From assembly GCF_007994075.1 (NCBI RefSeq), contig NZ_VIWU01000001.1:3224001-3288000 (forward strand): a stretch of 64,000 bases of DNA. The letters run 5' to 3'. The position numbers and the translations under genes are program-made. Position 1 is the first letter of the stretch, and every line of letters begins with the position of its first letter. The notes below the pieces were generated by a model that saw only the letters and a program-made list of their open reading frames with translations, was not told the origin of the DNA and did not search any database. This DNA comes from Pseudonocardia hierapolitana. Its GTDB lineage: Bacteria; Actinomycetota; Actinomycetes; Mycobacteriales; Pseudonocardiaceae. This document shows, piece by piece, positions 10,701 to 22,700 of the stretch.

Positions 10701-13700
10701 TCCGGGTCGGTCAACGCCACCGGCTTCGCATCGGGGACCGTGACGGCGATCGCGCCGCTCCGCGGCCGCGTGGAGGGGATCCGCGGTGGGTTCATCGCGG
10801 TCATCACCGCGACGGTGAGGTCGTCGCGGCCGCCCGCGGCCCGAGCGGCCTCGGCGAGGCGGGTGGCGGCCTCGGCCGGATCGGTGATCGATGTGCGCCC
10901 GCCCGGAACCGTCTCGGTGAGGGCTGCGGCGAGATCGCCGGCGGTGGGCAGGTACCGCCAGAGACCGTCGGTGGCCAGCACGAGCAGGCCCGGTCCGGTG
11001 CCGGGGGGCCTGGTGACGGTCGGCTCGGGCCGGTAGTCGCCTGCCGCCCAGCGGGTCATGATCCCGCCGTCGGTGATGTCCCCGCCGCGGGAGTGGTCGA
11101 CGGTCAGCTGACCGCCGGCCTGCCCCGGGGTGAGCGGGACGAAGTAGGCGCGGGCGGTGCCGACGTGGCTGATCGTGACCTTTCCGTCGGCGCCGCGGTA
11201 GGCGGCCAGGTAGGCCACGGCCCCGTGCCCGGACTCGGGCGTGTACCGCATCGTGAGGGCGTCCAGGCCGGCCTGGTGTGCGTCGCGGAGCGCCTGCTCG
11301 GCGCCGCGGCCGGCCCGGTCGGCGCGGGTGAGCTCGGCGCGGAACGCGGTGGCGAACTCGATGGCCGCGAGCTGTGAGTCGGGGTAGCTGAACACGCCGT
11401 CCACCACCAGGGCCACCCGGTCGCCGTTCGGGAGCGTGACGAGCGCGGCCGCGTCCTGGTTCGTGCGGTTGCCCAGGCCGCGCCGGGTGGCGGCGGCCAT
11501 GCCGGGGCCGGTGGTCTCGTCGTCGCCGTGGGGGTGGGCGATCCAGTCCCGATGCGGGACGACCGGCCCTCCCCGCACCTGCGCGGGCGCCGATGCCGGC
11601 CTGTGGACCACGTCCTCGTGGCGGGAGCGCAGGTTCTTGGCCGCGAGGCGGGCCTTCTCCATCACCTTCCAGCCGCCCATCGTGCGGTAGAGCTGGGTGG
11701 CCCACGCGTAGTCGCGGTCGATGTCGTGGCGCTGCAGGAGCAGCCGGGCCTCGGCCAGCGCCGCCTCGCGCTCGGGACCGGAGTGCAGGTGGTCGAGCCG
11801 GGCGGTGGCGGCGGCGAGCTCCTCGGCGATCTCGCGCAGCCAGTACTCCGCGGGCGGCGGCAGCGGGTCGGAGTCCGGCGCGTGCGGACGGGCCTCGTCC
11901 GCGGGGCGCAGGGTCCGGTCGACCTGGTGCGGGTAGGACCCGACGGCCGCCGTCGCGTCGACGGCGCGTTCGCGGGCCTCGGCCAGCCGCGCGTACACCT
12001 CGACCTCGATGGCCCGCGCGGCGTGCAGGAGGTCGGTCGCCTCCGGCCGCAGCGACCGGCCGGGACGCTGGTCGGCGAGGAACTCACCGGCCCGCAGTGC
12101 CCGGAAGTAGAGCCGGTCGGCGGCGTCGGTCCCACGCAGGTGGCCGCGCAGCAGGCGGCGCTGCTGGCCGGGCACCACCCGGTGCCGCCAACGCGCCACG
12201 ACGGCATCGCGGACGGCGGCGGCGAACCGGATCGGAGCCGCGGGGTGATCGGCCGGGAGCGGCCAGTCGCGCCTACCGGCCCCGTGCCACAGCACGTAGC
12301 CGAGCCCGGCCACGCGCCGCCAGGCGCCGCCGAAGTCGTCGAGCCAACCGTCCTGCCAGTGGCTGAACGCCAGCCGGCCGTCTCGCAGCACGACGTGCAG
12401 CGCGGCCACCGCGTCCCGCTCGGCGGCCGTCACGCCCGCGGGCCCGAGCCGGTCGACGGTGAGCGGCGCGAGCTCGGCCCCACCCGGCAGCGCGGCCGCA
12501 TCCGAGCGCATCGCGTGCCGCAACCGGGGGCCGGCCTCGCGCCACAGCGTGATCAGCTCGGCCGTGGCGCGGTAGCCCTTCGTGGCGTCGCCCTCGAGCG
12601 CGCCCGTCTCGGCGAGCGCGGCCAGCGCCTCCGCCCAGCCGGTGCCGCCGTACCGCGCCTGCAGCTGGTCAGGGGTGGCCGAGCCGCGCCGGCCGGTGAG
12701 CAGGAGCAGCCGCTCCAGCAGGGTGGCCGGTGCGCGGTTCGGCGGGGTGCTCGTCGCGCGGGCCATCGCCTCGCGCCGGCGTTCGCGGTTCCAGCTCCGC
12801 TGCGTGCGGCTGTGCTCGGCCTCGACGGCCAGCAGCGCCGCGGACCCCACCAGCCGCATCCCGGCCTCGAGCTGCCGCATCTCGGCCAGCCGCTCACGGC
12901 TCGCGGCGGGCTCCCTGGCCGCGATCGCGAGCTTCTCGGTGTCCGCGCCGTCGCGGACGCTGCGCGCCCGCTGCTCGGCCAGCTGCGCGACCGCTTCGAG
13001 GGGCTCGCTGCGCGGCTTGCTCACGCCCCTCAGCTGGAACTCGAGGGCTCGCAACGCCGCACGGGCCCGCCGCAGGTTCGCGTTGTCGCGCTGGTTGTTG
13101 TCCAGGTAGTGCTGCTTGATCAGCTCGAGCAGCTCCCGCCGCGGGCCCTCCAGGTACGTCGACCGCAGCTCGTTGCGCTTCTCGAGCGCGTCCGCCAGCC
13201 GCTTCGCCCACACCCGGCTCGACGGCGCGGGGGTGGCCGCCGGGTCGGGCTGCGCACCGGTGAACCTCGCCCACAGCTCCTGCGACAGCATCCGCTGGAA
13301 GTCGAGGACCCCGGCGTCGGCGCCCCGGCCGTCCCGGCGCAACCGGTCGGCGACCCGCTTCAGCGCAGCAGGGTCGGCCGCGAGGATCGGCACCACCAGC
13401 TCGACCGTCTCGACGTGGTGGTCCCTGCGCCGCTGCGCCTCACCCCGCTCGCGCGCCAACGCATCGTCGATCTCCGCGACGTCCGGCAACGCCTCCCACT
13501 CGTTCAGCGGCTCGTGGAGCGACGAGGTCATCCGCGCCCACATCGCCTCGGCGAGGTCGTGGGCGAGGCCGCGGTCGAGGTCGCGACCGGTCAGGTCGAA
13601 CCGGCCGAGAACGCGGTTCAGGTCCCGCTGGTAGGCCTGCACCCGGTGGTGCATCCGGCCGCCGGTGAGCAGCGTCCACCGCGGGGCGCGGCTCGGCTTC

Positions 13701-16700
13701 CGCAGGTTGCGCGAGCTGCGGAAGCCGTAGAAGCCGTTGCGGAACTCGTCCGGGTCCCGCCACAGCTTCCCGACCAGCCAGACCGAGGCCGCCATCACCG
13801 CGAACCGCGCGAGCACGACGGCGAGCGAGTTGTCGTTCGCCAGCACCCACGCCCGCTCGACCCACGCCAGGTTGATCACGACCGCGGAGAGCCCGGCGAG
13901 CACCGGGTCCAACGCCTTGCGCCACAGCAGGCGGGTGTCGACCGGCGAGAAGTTCTTGTAGTCCAGCCACGCGATGTACCAGCGCCGCTGCCGCTCGCTG
14001 TCGCCCGTGCCCGCGGCGGCGTTCTTCTGCTCCTGCTGCGCCTTCCGCTTCGCGTACGGCGCCATCAGCCTGCCGACCCAGACGTTGACGTACTCGGCGA
14101 TCACCGTGGGCGAGGCGTAGACGAACGTGGCGATCACGACCGCGTTGATCAGGTTGCTGACCGCTCCCGGAGCCAGCCCGTTGCCGAGCAGGCCCAGCAC
14201 GAACGTCACGGCCGCCGACAGCGACCCGGACACGAGCGCCTTGATCACCCGGGTCCGGCCCGTGTCCTTCTTCTGCAGGATCGCGTTGGTGATCCCGACC
14301 GCGATCGCCATGGCGATCGGCACCAGCCACCACGGCCCGGTGACCAGCTGGAAGGCCCGCACGAGGCCGAACCCGGCGGTGAGCACGTACGCGGCGACGG
14401 CCGACCCCCACGCGGCCAGCCGCGGCCGGGTCTGCATCCCGGACGCCTGGTTCGCGTACTGGCGCCGCAGCACGTAGCGGAACACCAGCCCGGCCGTGAC
14501 CAGCGGCACCAGGAGCGCCTTCACCCCGAGCAGGCCCGGCTGGTTGGCGAACACCGGCCACAGCTGCTCGAGGCGATCCGCGAGCGGCCCCGCACCGAGC
14601 ACGGCGCCCGCGCCGGCGAGCGCCCACGTCCCGAAGCGCACCGCGTGCGCGCGCAGCCCCGCCGAGAACGCCTTCCACGGCGGGCCGCGGGCCTGCTTGG
14701 GCATCCACATCGCACGCGCCGCCGCCAGCAGGCCGGCCGCCGCGACGATCGACCCGATCGGGACGGTCACCGCGCCGGCCGCCACTAGCCCGACCAACCC
14801 GCCTGCCGCCAGCCCGACGCCCGCGCCCACCACGTACCCGGCGACCCGCACCCGGCGTGTCCGCAGCCGCTCGCTCACCGGAACGTCCAGGCCGAGCCTC
14901 GTCCGCAACCGCGTCCGATACCCGGCCGCGCCCCGGCCCCGCTCGGCCCGGACCATCCGGCGAGCCGCCCGGGCCGTCGCCACCCCTGCCCCGACCGCGC
15001 GCTCCACGGCCTCGGCCCTGCCCGCGGCCAGCGCCCGCTCGGCGGCACGGTGCGCCGCGAGCGCATCGGCCAAGGTCGGGTGTGCCTCGAAGAACGCGAC
15101 CTGTACGCGGGCGATCGCCAGGTCGAGCCCGATGCCGTTCTGGAGGGGCTCGGCGATGCCACGCCGGGCCGCCCGCACGAGCATCCGGCGGACGGCCCGC
15201 TCGGGCAGCCCCAGCGTCCGCGCGATGCGCTCGGCCAACTGCTGGCCGGTCAGCCGCATCCCGGGCTGCGTGGCGTTGAGCGCGGCCAGCCAGCCGATCC
15301 AGCCGAGCTGCTCCGTGGTGATCCCCCTCGCCGCCGCCCGGCGCTCGTGGCGCAGCAGCCGCGCGGTTACGCCGACGACGGCCCGCAGCCTGGCCACGCC
15401 CCGGATCTGCGCCCGCAGCACGCGCCCGGCCCGGACGCGATCGGTGAACCGGCGCCACCCCCGGCCCAGCCCGCCGACGGCCACCAGCGCCCGGGCGCCG
15501 ACGGCCGCGGTGAACGCCCGCCGCCGCTCGCCGACCCACCGGCCCGCGCCGCGCACGCCCTCGACCACGGCCCACCACCCGGACGCGATCCGGGCCCCGA
15601 TCTCGTGCGCCGCATCCCGCAGGGTGGGCGGCGAGACCGGGAGCGCGGCGATGTCGGCCCGGGACAGGCCGGTCGCGCGACGCACGGTGCCCGGCCGGAC
15701 GCCTGCGTCGCGCGCGTCCCGGGCCGCCCTCAGAACGTCCGTCCGGGCCTCGATCCGGGTCCGGACCAGCGTCTGCGCCGCCCCGTCCCAGTGGGCGAGT
15801 GCCGCGCCGAGGTCGGCGGAGCGCACCGTCACCACGGCCCGCGTCACCGCCAGCAGCTCGGCCGCCGACAGCACCGGGGCGGCGAGGGGCGCCGGGAGCG
15901 GCGCCGCGGCGGTCAGGTCCGGGTCGGCCAGCCGCGCGCGCACCCGCTGCGGGTGCAGCGCGAGCGCGCCCGCCAGGTCGTCGACGATCTGGTCGTCGGG
16001 GCGTCCCAGATGCCGCAGCCGCTCGGCGAGCGGGACGACCCAGCCCAGCCGGACCTGCAGCTCCTGCTCGTGCCGGCGCGTGGCGTCCTGCGCGGTCGCC
16101 TCGGTGTTCTCGGCATCCGTCACCCGGGCCCGTGCGTCGGAGACGTCGTCGCGGAGCTTGCGGACGGCCTCGCGCCGACCGGGCCACCACCAGACCCCGG
16201 CCGCCGCGAACGCACCCGGCTCGGCGACCCCGTACCGGATCGCGGCGAGCGTCGCCACGAGCCCGCCGGTGAACAGCACGACCGCCCCGGCCGTGCGTGC
16301 GGTGAAGAGGCGCTTCCACCACGGCGGGCCGCGCGACCGCGCCTCGGGCTCGCCCGCGCGCGGCCCGGCCGTCCGCATCCCGGCGCTGCCACCGGAGCCG
16401 GCCGGCGGCGTCGACGGCCGCTCCGGCCCCGTACCGGTCGGGTGGGACCCGCCGCCGGTCACCGGCCCACCACCGGTCGCCGACGGGCCCGAGCCGCGGC
16501 CGGGGCTCCCGCCCACGATCGCGCGGACCTGTTCCGGGGTCAGCCCGGTGAGCCCGGCGATCCGTGCCACCGGGACGCCGCCCGCGGCGGCCGCTCGCAC
16601 CGCCGCCTCCAGCGTCCTGATGCGCTCCGCCTGCCGCTCGACCAGCACCCGGTTCGCCTCGTCGACGCCGTCGGCCGCGGCCCGCAGCAGGCCCTCGAAC

Positions 16701-19700
16701 CTGGCCAGCTCGGCGATCAGCCGCTCCAGCCGCTCCTCGAACGATCCGGTCGGCTCTCCCAGCCCGGCGGCGTCCACCGGCACGGTCCGGTCCGTGGCGT
16801 ACAGCCGGACCTCGGCCCGGTCCACGCCGAACAGCCGCGCCACCACGGCCTCCCGCACCCCGTCGACGCCGGGGCCGGACCCGGCGTCGGGACCGCCGAA
16901 GAGCCAGCGCACCGCGGCCCGCTGCCATGCGGCGAGGTCGGCGTCCCGCGCGGCCAGCCCGGCCCGCGCCGCGGCCAGGTCCGACCGGCCGGTCCGCACC
17001 GGGTCGTCCAGCCCGGCCAGCACGGACCGCAGCTCACGGACGGCGGCCCTGCGTCGCATGCCTGCGGCGAAGGCTTCCCGACGTTCGTGGACCAGATCGC
17101 GCACCCGCGCCGACCAGCTGACGCCCTCACGGCGCGGCTCGGCCCCGCGAGTCCGGTCCTGCGGGTCGCCGTGCCCGGCCCGGACGAGCTCGTCCAGCGC
17201 CATGAGCGCGGCCGTCCGGGAGACCGGGTTGACCGCGGGCGCGCGGACGGGGCCGATCCCCGCGTGCGCGACGAGCACCCCCGGGCGGTGCGGGCCGGCA
17301 TGCGGCGTACCCGGGGCCTCGCCGCGCAGGATCGCGAACCGGTCCAGGCCGACCAGCATGCGGAGCTCGTCGAGGAGCTCGGCGGTGATCGGCTCGTCCG
17401 ACATCGGCGGCAGGCCTGCGGCCGCTGCGAGCGCATCGGCCAGCTCGCGGTGACCCCAGTCCCGGCTCGCCGCAGCCTCCGCCCCACGCGCGCCGCCGAG
17501 GTCCGCGTCCTGCGACGCCGCCGCCTCGACGACGCCTGCCTCGGCGAGCTCCGACCAGCTCATCCCGAGCAGGTCGGCCAGTTCCGTCTCGCGCGCGAAC
17601 ACGTCCGTCGCCTGCTGCACGTGCTGCCGGAACCGCTCCACATCGGCGGGCGTCATCGGGCGTTCCCGCAGTGCCCGCGCCGGGATCAGCGCCGCGAGCC
17701 GGTCGGCGGCGAGCGCGTGCTCCTGCGAGGTCGGGTAGTGCTCCACCTCGAAGCGCAGCGCGTCCTCGCGGGCCTGCAGGTACTGCTCCGCGGTGAGGCC
17801 GGGCACCGGCTCGGCGCCGCGCAGGGCGTCGAGGTGGTGCAGGTCGACGCCGGCCGGGTTGGCCGGCAGCGCGGGGAGCTCGGCGAGCTGGGCGCCGCTC
17901 AGCACGGAGGCCACGTGGTCCCCGCGGTGCGAGCCGTGCGGCGCCGCGGCCAGGCGCGCGTTCGCCGCCACCTCGGCGTCGTGGCGCACCAGGTCGAACA
18001 CCGCGTCGGCCGCGGCCCCGTCGATCCGTCCCGTGACCTCGGCCGGCCCGCGCTCGGCCACGAACTCGACCGGCGCGTGCTCGGCGACCAGGCGGTCCTC
18101 CCACGAGCGGTGGATCCGCGTCACGCCGTGTTGGCCGTTGCGGCCGGAGCGCCCGCGCAGCTGGCCCTCGATGCGGGCGTTGCGCGGGGTGCCGACACCG
18201 ATGACGTGCAGACCGCCGCCCTCGACGTCGAGCAGCGCGAGCTCCTCCGCGACGTGCGTCCTCGCCCACCTCGTGGCCCGCGCCCTCGCCGCGGCGTAAC
18301 CGTCCGTGCCGCTCGCGAGGTCCGGGTGGAAGCGCTGCATGAACTCGGCGACGAGGGCCTCGACCGAGCCGCCGAGCTTGATGTCGCGGGCCCGGCCCGC
18401 CATGTCCGTGGCCACCGTGACCGCGCCGCGCCGCCCGGCGTGGGCGATCACCTCGCTCTCGCGCGCCCGGTGCATCGCCTTGGCCGTGATCATCCGGGGG
18501 ACGACGCCGTGCTCCCAGAGCAAGCCCTCCACGATCAGCGCCTCTGCGACGCTGCCGACCCGGATCAGCACCGGGAAGCCCTTCGCATGGGCCTCGAGCG
18601 CATCCACCAGCGCGGCATGGCGCGCTTCCGCCGCCGTCCTGTGGTTGACCGGGTCGTGGTCGACGCGCTTCGAGCGCCGGAACGGCTCGATGTGGACGAC
18701 GAGCTTGTCGTAGGTAGCGCGGAACTGCCCGCGGCCCGCCTTGCCACCGACGGTGCCGGTCATCCCGGCCCACCCGCTCTCGGCCAGCAGCTCGCGCACC
18801 GTGATCGAGTCGATGGTCCGCGACGGGGGACGGACCCCGTCCCTGCCGAGCTCCTTCAGCTCGACCGCCTCGTGCAGACCGTCGCTCAACCGGCGCCCGT
18901 ACAGCGGCCGGTTGTCCTCGGCCAGCAGGACGACCTCGCCGGACTCGACGAGGTAGTCGACGTCGCGCTTCAGCCCGTTCCTGGCCTTGAGCGCGTTCTC
19001 CACCCGCTGCCGCAGCGCGGCCCTCGCCTCGGGCCCGAGCGCGCCGCCACCCAGCTCGTCGAGCCGGCCGTCCAGCCACTCCCGGCCGGCCTCGGTGAGC
19101 CGGAACGTGCGCGGGTGGTAGTGCCCGTTCGGGTTGTCCCGCGTCGCAGGCGCCAGCACGTCCGCGTCGGCGATCCGCTTCGCCCACGTCATGTCCGCGA
19201 GGGCCGGCTTCGCACCCTTGATCTGCTCGCTCAGGATGAACGGCGCGACGTCGTCGAGCAGCAGCTGGTCGACCTCGTCGAGCAGCCTCCAGGCGGGGGC
19301 CCTCCGGTCGCCGGTACCGCCGCTGCGGTCACGCAGGACGCCGAACGCCTCCTCGCTGAGCGCACCCATCTTGATGTGGGCCCGCTCGACGGCCGCCCTG
19401 CCCTCGCCCGACCGCTGCGCCGTGTCCAGCTCGACCGTCAGCCCGAGCGGCTTGGCGATGCGCTTGACCTGCTTGTACGCATCCCAGGCGTAACTCTCGT
19501 TCGGGCTCAGCCACTGCACCTGCCCGCGGGCTCGCCCTTCGAGCAGCGAGCGGGCGACGATGGCGACCGCACCCGTGAGGGTCTTGCCTTCCCCGGTGAG
19601 CATCTCGACCACGCGGCCGTCCCGCGCGAGCGCGACGGCACCCATGATCTGGCCCTTGCGGGGCTTCTTGGCCGGGTCGACCCGGCGCGCCACCTCACAC

Positions 19701-22700
19701 GCGATGGCGACGCACTCGACGACACCGTCCTTGAACGATCGTTCTCCGTTCTCGACCTGCTGGGCAACCTCCTCGGAACGTGCGGTCAGGTCGTCGTAGG
19801 ACTGCTTCTTGAAGCCTCGGAGGTAACCCCGGACCTTCTGCCAGTCGGCCTTGTACTGCTCGCGGGACTGGCGCCACTGCTCGAGCGCGTCACGCAGTGC
19901 GCTTCGCTTCGCGGCGGGAGGGGGCACGCCGCCGAGGTGGTTGCCGTCCATCGTCCCGGGCGCCCCCGGGTTGCCGGGATCGGGCGAACCGACCGTTCCG
20001 GCCGGGCGGTTCCCGCCGCTCCCGACGCCGCCCGCGTCCTGCTCGGCTCCGCCCTGCGGGCCGCTCGGGCGCTTGCCGCCCGCGCTCTGACCGTTCGGCG
20101 CCACCGGCAGCGCCTCGTGTCCGGGACCGCCCGGGATCACCGGGTCGGACCGGGGCGCGCCGGGGGCCGGACCGCCCGGTCGCTCGGCGCCGGCCTCGCG
20201 CGCACCGGTCTGCGCTTCGTCGGCCGAACGGGCGGGCTGCTGCGGTGCGTCGGGATCGCGCGCCCCGCCGCGGCCGTCCCCACCCGCGTGCGGTTCGGGT
20301 TGCGCCGGCGCCTCCGGCCCGGCCCGGCCGTCGCCGATCGACGACGCGTAGGGCTGCTGGGCCGCCGGCGCCACGTCAGGGGCGACCCCGCCGGCCTGCT
20401 CGCCGCTGACCACCCGCTCGCCGTAGCTGAAGCCGTCGACGTTGCCCTGCTTGACCTGCTCGAGGAGCACGGCCCTCTGCAACAGGGTCAGATCGTCGCC
20501 GAGCCCGGCCATGAACTCCTCGGCCGTGACCTCGGACTTGCCGCCCATCGCGCGGGCAGCCCGTCCGGAGTTCGCCACCGGATCCGTGCCGGGCTCGGCC
20601 ACCGGCGTCGGCCGGTACGTGACGTACCCCTGCTCGCCCGCGGCCCTGCCCTGCGCCTCGGCCGGCTGCTCGGCGAGGACCTCGGGGAGCGCCTCGTCGC
20701 CCCGGCTCATGGTCGGATCGGCCGCGCCGCCGCGGGCCTGGTTCGGATCGGTGAGCGGGCCGTTCTGCGCCGCGGGCTGCGACGCCACGAGCGGCCGTGT
20801 CGCCGAGTCCGGCTGCGCCTCGCGCGTCGGCCGGTAGCTGATCTTGCCGTCGCGGAGGGTGAAGCCGCGCAGGTCGCCGTCCTTGATCAGCTGCACGATC
20901 TCGGCCTTGGTGCGCTTCGAGGTGAAGCGTCCGAGTCCGCGCTGGAACTCCTCGACGGTGACCTCGCCCCGCCGGGCCATCGCCTTCTCGGCCATGACCA
21001 TCTCGGGCTTCCTGGCCGCCTCGACCGCGCGCAGGGCGGCTCGCGCCTCGGCCCTGCTGACCCCGGTCTCCCGCACGACCTCGGAGACGGTGGGCCGGCC
21101 GCCTGCCCGCGCCGTGAGCTGGCCGACCCTGCTCAGCAGCGGCCCCATCGGGGCTTCCTGCAGCGCGAAGCGCACCTTGCTCCTGCTGATGCCGAGCTCA
21201 CGGGACAGCTCGCCGACCGACGGCCGTCGCCCGCCGCGGAGCGCGGTCATGTCCATGATCTGCTGGTTGATGCCCGGGACGGAGCCCTGGAGCCTGCCCT
21301 GCCGCCAGCTCGCGACCCTGTTCCCGGCGATCTTGACGCCGCCGCCCAGCAGGCCGAGCGCACCGATGCTGGTGTCGATCCAGAACTCCCTGCGCTGCGC
21401 CGGGCTGAGCGTCTCCCAGTCGCGGATCGCGGTGTAGGTGGAGTGGACCATCTGGCCGCCCATGACCACGCCGCCGGTCACGGCCGCGGCGGTGCCGCCT
21501 GCCTGCACCGCGCCCGCCGCCTTGAGCGCACCGATCTTGGCCACGAGCGAGCCGCCGCCGACCAGGAGCGAGGCCCCCGCCGTGATCCACAGGGACCTGG
21601 CGGTCGGGTCCGACCAGCTCGTGTCCTGGTTGTGATTGCCCCGGGCGATGAGCTCGCCGCCCGCGGTGGCGCCCATCACCACGGCACCCGAGACGAAGGA
21701 GACGGTCGCGATCGTCGACGCCGTCGCGGCGAGGGCGGCGGCACCGAGCGGCGCACCCACACCGGAGACGATCAACGCGACGCCGCCGACCACCATGAGC
21801 CCCCGGCCGACCCAGATACCGGCCGTCTTCCACGCCGGGTCCTCGTGCCCGTCGACCTCGTGCAGGCGGCCGGACTCGCCGATCTCGGCGTCGAGGTCCG
21901 CCACCATCAGCACGTTCTGGTCGTCGGCGAGCGAGTTGTACTGCTGGTAGTCGCCCCAGTCGTCGTAGATCCCGCCCTCGGCGTCGACCAGTCTCGTGGT
22001 GCCGTCCTCGCCCCGGACCCGGAACAGGACCGTCTCCATGGGGTAGCCGTCGTCGGGCTTGTTCGGGTCCTGGATGTAGAGCTGGATGATCCCGACCTCG
22101 CCGGCTTCGCCGGGATCGACGGCGCCCGCGTTCTCCCCGCCGATGCTGCGGATCGCGTCGAGCGCCTTCTGGATCTTCTCCTGGTCTCCCTCGTTCAGCC
22201 GGCCGAGCAGGCTCTCCATCGTCTCCGGGTCCACCGCCCGGATCGTGGAGAGCTGGCCCTCCTGCTCAGCGGCCGTGAACTCCGAGGCCCAGTTCGCGAT
22301 CTCGTCCCGGTCCCGGTGGTGGTAGAACTCCCGCACCTTGTCGTCGGCGTAGTCGTAGTAGCCGGGCGAGTTGATCGCCGAGTTGAAGACGTAGACCATG
22401 TCCGCCCGGCCGGACGACGGCAGCGAGAGCAGGTGCCGCGCCTCGTCGTTCGGGTTCTCCCGCCACACCAGCTGCCCGTCGAGGTCGCGGAAGCTGGAGT
22501 CGTGGGCGACCGTGTCGTAGGACAGGCCGGTCACGGAGGCGAGCTTCCCGAACGTCTCGCCGAGTGCCTTCTCCTGCGGGTCGTCGGAGCTCGACAGCCT
22601 CGTGACCAGATCGTTCAGGTCGGTCTGGAACGCGTTCAGCCGCTCCAGGTTCCCGGCCATCACGGACTCGTCGTTGTTCCTCGCGATCCCGATGTCGAAC

